From JAUSNA01 sp964511965 (GTDB lineage: Bacteria > Patescibacteriota > Microgenomatia > Levybacterales > GWA1-39-11): 9,054 nt of DNA. A program made the position numbers and the translations under genes. The stretch is taken from assembly GCA_964511965.1 (NCBI GenBank), contig CAZEGF010000037.1:1-9054 (forward strand), in the 5' to 3' direction. The notes under the pieces were generated by a model, which saw nothing but the letters and a program-made list of their open reading frames with translations, had not been told where the DNA came from and ran no database searches. This document shows positions 6,205 to 9,054 of this stretch, in pieces (the first letter of the stretch is position 1; each line of letters opens with the position of its first letter).

Positions 6205-6244
6205 CGTCCGTCAGGACGAAACACATCGTCAAAACTTGACGATG
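6205..6244 (-). other. Tandem hairpins across the ftsQ stop and the ftsQ-ftsA gap
   Basis: First hairpin: 6224-6244, perfect nine-base stem (CATCGTCAA paired with TTGACGATG) and a three-base loop, containing the last ftsQ codons and its TGA stop. Second hairpin: 6205-6218, CGTCC-N4-GGACG. Neither is followed by a T run on the minus strand, so they are not ordinary intrinsic terminators. They could mark an RNA-processing or stability element between ftsQ and ftsA. Confidence 0.55.
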
Positions 6245-6747
6245 GGTTTATTGTACCTCAAATCTATAGAATTTGCTTGTTTACCGTCCATTGTTACCTG
6301 ACGGTAGATTGCATCGACCATATCAAGTTGCCCACCTATATCTTTTTCTTTTGATAAATATACTCGAGTTGACCCATGAAAAAGAAAAACAACTGAAGCC
6401 GAATCCGAAGCAAATTCAATTCCTGTTATGTCCATTGCTTTATTATGAAGAATTTCTAAAATTTGATCGTCATCCGGATAGCCATTTCCTAATGGATTTA
6501 AAATACTGACATTTTTATGCATAATTGCCGGGATTACATAAACTTTTACAGAAAAAAGTAATGCGGCAAGCAAGAAAAGGCAAAGTATAAAAAGGGAAAA
6601 TCGGATAAGTAATTTTTTATATGCCCGGTTTTTGTGTTCTTTTACAAATGGACGGATGTCAGACTTTTTACGTCTTTTAAAAAGTGAAACTCTTCGTTTA
6701 GTCCTTGGGGCTTTGACTTGTTCTTCTTTCTTCTCTTCGTTTTCCAT
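6229..6747 (-). CDS. ftsQ: FtsQ/DivIB-like cell division protein (short, divergent)
   Basis: Single-pass membrane protein expected to link the divisome to septal wall synthesis (FtsQ/DivIB works with FtsB and FtsL). A strongly basic cytoplasmic N-terminus (residues 1-45, including RTKRR and KRRKK) precedes one membrane helix (about 46-67) and an extracytoplasmic part of about 100 residues. The end, SIDLRYNKPIVKF, matches the terminal IDLR strand of the FtsQ beta domain, and the preceding helix-like GGQLDMVDAIYRQV also fits. At 172 residues it is much shorter than the usual 250-280, and the POTRA domain is reduced or unrecognisable. The identification rests on the C-terminal signature, topology and position between murG and ftsA. 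Its first 50 bp overlap the end of murG in another frame. It ends with TGA inside a hairpin. Confidence 0.8.
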   Translation of the reverse strand: MENEEKKEEQVKAPRTKRRVSLFKRRKKSDIRPFVKEHKNRAYKKLLIRFSLFILCLFLLAALLFSVKVYVIPAIMHKNVSILNPLGNGYPDDDQILEILHNKAMDITGIEFASDSASVVFLFHGSTRVYLSKEKDIGGQLDMVDAIYRQVTMDGKQANSIDLRYNKPIVKF

Positions 6748-7834
6748 AAAAATATATTTGTTCTACTATTTTTTCAGCCGCATCATAATGCACATATTTT
6801 TGAGCGTTAGTTACGTTTTTATGATATTTTTTTTGTTCTTTTATCATAGCACGCATCTTTGAAAGTAATAAATTGGGGGTTAAATCTTTTTGCAAAATAT
6901 ATTCTCCAAGTCCGGTATTTGCAAACAAACGGGCATTTTCCAATTGTTCGTTTTTTTGCCCAATTGGAAGAGGGATAAAAAGACTAACAGTACCCATACT
7001 CATAAGCTCCAATACCGTATTTATACCCGATCTTGAGACTACTAGCGTTGCTTTACCCATAAAAGATGCCACTTCATCAGGAGTAAAAAATTCACTAAGA
7101 ATATAGTTTTTTCTTATTTTACTGTCCAACATATCATGAAATCCCTCAAATCGTTCAAAATCTTTCGTTTCTTTTGAATTGCCGGTCTGGTGAATAACAA
7201 TAAACTCTTGAAGAAGCTCAGGTAAAATTTCATATACTACATTATTTATTGCATGTGACCCTGTACTTCCACCGGTTATGTATACGATAGGTTTTGAAGT
7301 TTGAGGTTTTAAGTTCTTAGATTTTAATATCTCTTCCCGAATTGGATTTCCGGTTAATAAAACGTTTTTATTTTTAAAATGCTTAAGTGACGTATCAAAT
7401 GATACGCAAATAACTGAAGCTACTTTTGCAATAAGTTTTCCTGAAAGTCCTGCATTTTGGGTTTGCTCATGAAGAACAACAGGAATTTTTAAAATAGATG
7501 CGGCAAGAGCTACCGGCAATCCAACATACCCGCCAAAAGTAACGACTACATCTGGATTAAAATCTTTAAGAATTTTAATCGCATCATATATACCTTTGGG
7601 GAATTTGAGAGCTGCGGGAATAGAATGCGCAGTTAGTTTGCGTTGTAGTCTGCCTGCATTTATTTCGGCAAAAGCTATGCCTTCTTTTTTGCAAACTTGA
7701 TACTCATACGTTTCATTTGCGTCTCCTTCAAAAGCAAATCTTCTCCCAATAACTATAATGTTATCGTTTTTATTTAGTTTTTTTATAACCGAATGAGCAG
7801 GACTAAAATGCCCACCGGTAATAGCAATTCGCAT
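6698..7834 (-). CDS. murG: MurG-like UDP-GlcNAc transferase (lipid II synthesis)
   Basis: GT-B glycosyltransferase that adds N-acetylglucosamine to lipid I on the inner membrane face, giving lipid II. It has 378 residues. The N-terminal loop reads ITGGHFSP (Gly7, Gly8, His9) in place of the usual GGTGGH, keeping the His. FGGYVGLP matches the FGGYxSxP loop. The acceptor-side motif is HEQTQNAG (His122), usually HEQNAxxG. The C-terminal domain has GGSTGSHAIN (188-197) for the usual GGSQGA, and SRSGINTVLE (267-276) with Glu276 for the UDP-GlcNAc site. QKNEQLENA replaces the usual DHQxxNA. It is divergent but complete. The basic C-terminus (KRREERRTS) is encoded by the stretch shared with ftsQ. 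It starts 5 bp after the ftsW stop without a Shine-Dalgarno sequence. Confidence 0.9.
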   Translation of the reverse strand: MRIAITGGHFSPAHSVIKKLNKNDNIIVIGRRFAFEGDANETYEYQVCKKEGIAFAEINAGRLQRKLTAHSIPAALKFPKGIYDAIKILKDFNPDVVVTFGGYVGLPVALAASILKIPVVLHEQTQNAGLSGKLIAKVASVICVSFDTSLKHFKNKNVLLTGNPIREEILKSKNLKPQTSKPIVYITGGSTGSHAINNVVYEILPELLQEFIVIHQTGNSKETKDFERFEGFHDMLDSKIRKNYILSEFFTPDEVASFMGKATLVVSRSGINTVLELMSMGTVSLFIPLPIGQKNEQLENARLFANTGLGEYILQKDLTPNLLLSKMRAMIKEQKKYHKNVTNAQKYVHYDAAEKIVEQIYFYGKRREERRTSQSPKD

Positions 7835-7839
7835 AATAA

Positions 7840-8979
7840 TTATTTTCTACCAAGTCGTCCAAAGTGTCCTTTCCCAACGTGGTGCAAAGAACTTTTTTTT
7901 CTCGGCGAATTTCCTTTTTCTAAAGCAATATTAAATAATAGTCCGATAGCAACAAAATTGATAAGCATGGAACTGCCCCCATAAGAAATAAATGGCAATG
8001 GTACCCCAGTTAAAGGAATTAAAATGGCTTGAGAAGCAAGATTTATTAGTGCTTGAGTTGTAATAAAAACAGTGATCCCTGTTGCAAGTAATTTTCCAAA
8101 TTGAGTTTTTGCATTCATTGCAATTAATATACCAATTGTTGATAGAGCAACATAAATAGCGATTAAAATTACGCTTCCGACATAACCTGCTTCTTCAGCA
8201 AATATTGCAAAAACGGAATCGGTAGTGTGCTCCGGTAAATAAGCATATTTTTGGACGGAATTTCCAAATCCAACTCCAGTTAGTCCACCGGATCCAAGAG
8301 CAATAACAATTTGCTTTGTGTGATAAGACGTAGTATTTAAATTATTTACATCTACATTTTGAAAAGCGGTTAGTCGTTTTACACGGTAAGGGCTTGCTCC
8401 GGCAAGAAGAATAATTCCTAAAAGTCCCACAATTAAAATTGGAGCTACCTCACGCATTGAAGCACCTGAAATGTAGTAAACGATAAATGACGTAACTCCA
8501 ATAATAAAAGAAGTTTTAAGATCCGGCTGAAGAAGAACGAGTCCACTGGCAATTCCCAAAAGAATAAGAAATGCCATAAGCCTCCCCTTTTCCTTAACCG
8601 ATAACCATGAAGCCAAATAAAGAGATAACGTTATTTTTAAAAGTTCAGAAGGTTGAAAAATAGATATTCCCAAATTAATCCATCGGTGAGAACCATTCAA
8701 CTCGAGTCCAATTACCGGCAAAAAGACTAGAAGAAGAGTTACTAATGTTCCTGTTAAAAGTGGCAACGAGACGTTATATAAAAAGGTTTCTTTGAGTCTT
8801 GAGACTACAATGGCAGCAATTACACCTAAAATGATCCAGATACTTTGATTTTTAATGAAATAATATTTGTCGTGAAGGTCAAGTTGTGCCGTATATGAAG
8901 AACTTTCGTAAAGAATAAATAGTCCAAGGGTTGTTAGAATTACCGTTACGACGAGTAAGGACAGGGCGAGTCTGTTCAT
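7840..8979 (-). CDS. ftsW: SEDS-family peptidoglycan polymerase FtsW
   Basis: Multi-pass membrane glycosyltransferase that polymerises lipid II at the septum with a class B penicillin-binding protein. It has 379 residues with about ten membrane helices. SEDS landmarks are NGSHRWINLG and FQPSELLK (95-115), QPDLKTS (151-157), LPEHTTDSVFAIFAEE (248-263) with the catalytic Asp254, and TGVPLPFISYGGSS (324-337). The residues before the last motif read AILIP where FtsW/RodA proteins usually have GLLP. The C-terminal tail is short, basic and His-containing. FtsW is chosen over RodA from its place between mraY and murG. Its ATG directly abuts the mraY stop (TAAATG), which suggests coupled translation. 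No Shine-Dalgarno sequence is present. Confidence 0.95.
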   Translation of the reverse strand: MNRLALSLLVVTVILTTLGLFILYESSSYTAQLDLHDKYYFIKNQSIWIILGVIAAIVVSRLKETFLYNVSLPLLTGTLVTLLLVFLPVIGLELNGSHRWINLGISIFQPSELLKITLSLYLASWLSVKEKGRLMAFLILLGIASGLVLLQPDLKTSFIIGVTSFIVYYISGASMREVAPILIVGLLGIILLAGASPYRVKRLTAFQNVDVNNLNTTSYHTKQIVIALGSGGLTGVGFGNSVQKYAYLPEHTTDSVFAIFAEEAGYVGSVILIAIYVALSTIGILIAMNAKTQFGKLLATGITVFITTQALINLASQAILIPLTGVPLPFISYGGSSMLINFVAIGLLFNIALEKGNSPRKKSSLHHVGKGHFGRLGRK

Positions 8980-9054
8980 TTAGTGTATGAAAGCAAGATA
9001 AAGACCTACAAGTGCAAAAGCAAAACCCAAAAGCCATCCGCGCATGACCACCTT
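8980..9054 (-). CDS. mraY: MraY C-terminal end (partial, runs off right edge)
   Basis: The minus strand from the window edge reads 24 codons (KVVMRGWLLGFAFALVGLYLAFIH) and TAA. KVVMR-W followed by a hydrophobic helix is the usual end of phospho-MurNAc-pentapeptide translocase, which makes lipid I from undecaprenyl phosphate. The position immediately before ftsW fits dcw gene order. Only the last membrane helix is visible, so the call leans on context. Confidence 0.8.
   Translation of the reverse strand, partial: KVVMRGWLLGFAFALVGLYLAFIH

Noticed and set aside
6205..6244. Intrinsic terminator after ftsQ
   Set aside because: The stems are good, but no T tract follows on the minus strand and the cluster continues into ftsA.
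1..9054. tRNA, rRNA, CRISPR array or insertion sequence
   Set aside because: No gene-free stretch exceeds about 120 bp, and no cloverleaf, spaced repeat array or transposase was seen.

Overview
The window is a gene-dense, AT-rich bacterial segment in which every convincing gene lies on the minus strand. It therefore reads from the right edge (9054) to the left edge (1). The standard genetic code fits: TGA is a stop for ftsQ and csoR, and no gene needs TGA as a sense codon. Most start codons lack a Shine-Dalgarno sequence. The division cluster is compact, with no mur ligase genes between murG and ftsQ, and the MurG and FtsQ are divergent. This combination resembles Candidate Phyla Radiation bacteria (Patescibacteria, possibly Microgenomates-like). 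That assignment is inference from gene order and protein character, not from a marker gene.

Right part (about 9054 to 3616): a dcw-type cell-wall and division cluster in the order mraY (C-terminal end only), ftsW, murG, ftsQ/divIB-like, ftsA, ftsZ. MraY and MurG make lipid I and lipid II. FtsW polymerises lipid II at the septum. FtsQ, FtsA and FtsZ are the membrane scaffold, membrane tether and cytoskeletal ring of the divisome. The genes are packed tightly: the mraY stop abuts the ftsW start, ftsW and murG are 5 bp apart, and murG overlaps ftsQ by 50 bp. Small gaps before ftsA and ftsZ hold inverted repeats and likely internal promoters.

Middle (3605 to 3037): an unrecognised 179-aa gene directly follows ftsZ. 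Just past its stop, out of its frame, is a second copy of the last eight FtsZ codons plus stop (PAFLRQKN*). It has five nucleotide differences from the ftsZ copy, all synonymous. This is the most unusual feature of the window. It suggests either a gene-insertion scar at the ftsZ 3' end, or a protein that carries or once carried an FtsZ-type FtsA-docking tail.

Left part (about 3031 to 1): an accessory region with an AbrB/MazE-like antitoxin and a Doc-type Fic toxin under their own strong promoter, then a copper module. The copper module is a CsoR repressor with the full Cu(I) ligand set and a classic C/G-tract operator over its promoter, followed by copA, a P1B-type copper ATPase that runs off the left edge. 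No tRNA, rRNA, CRISPR array, transposase or integrase was seen, and no stretch above 300 bp lacks a gene.
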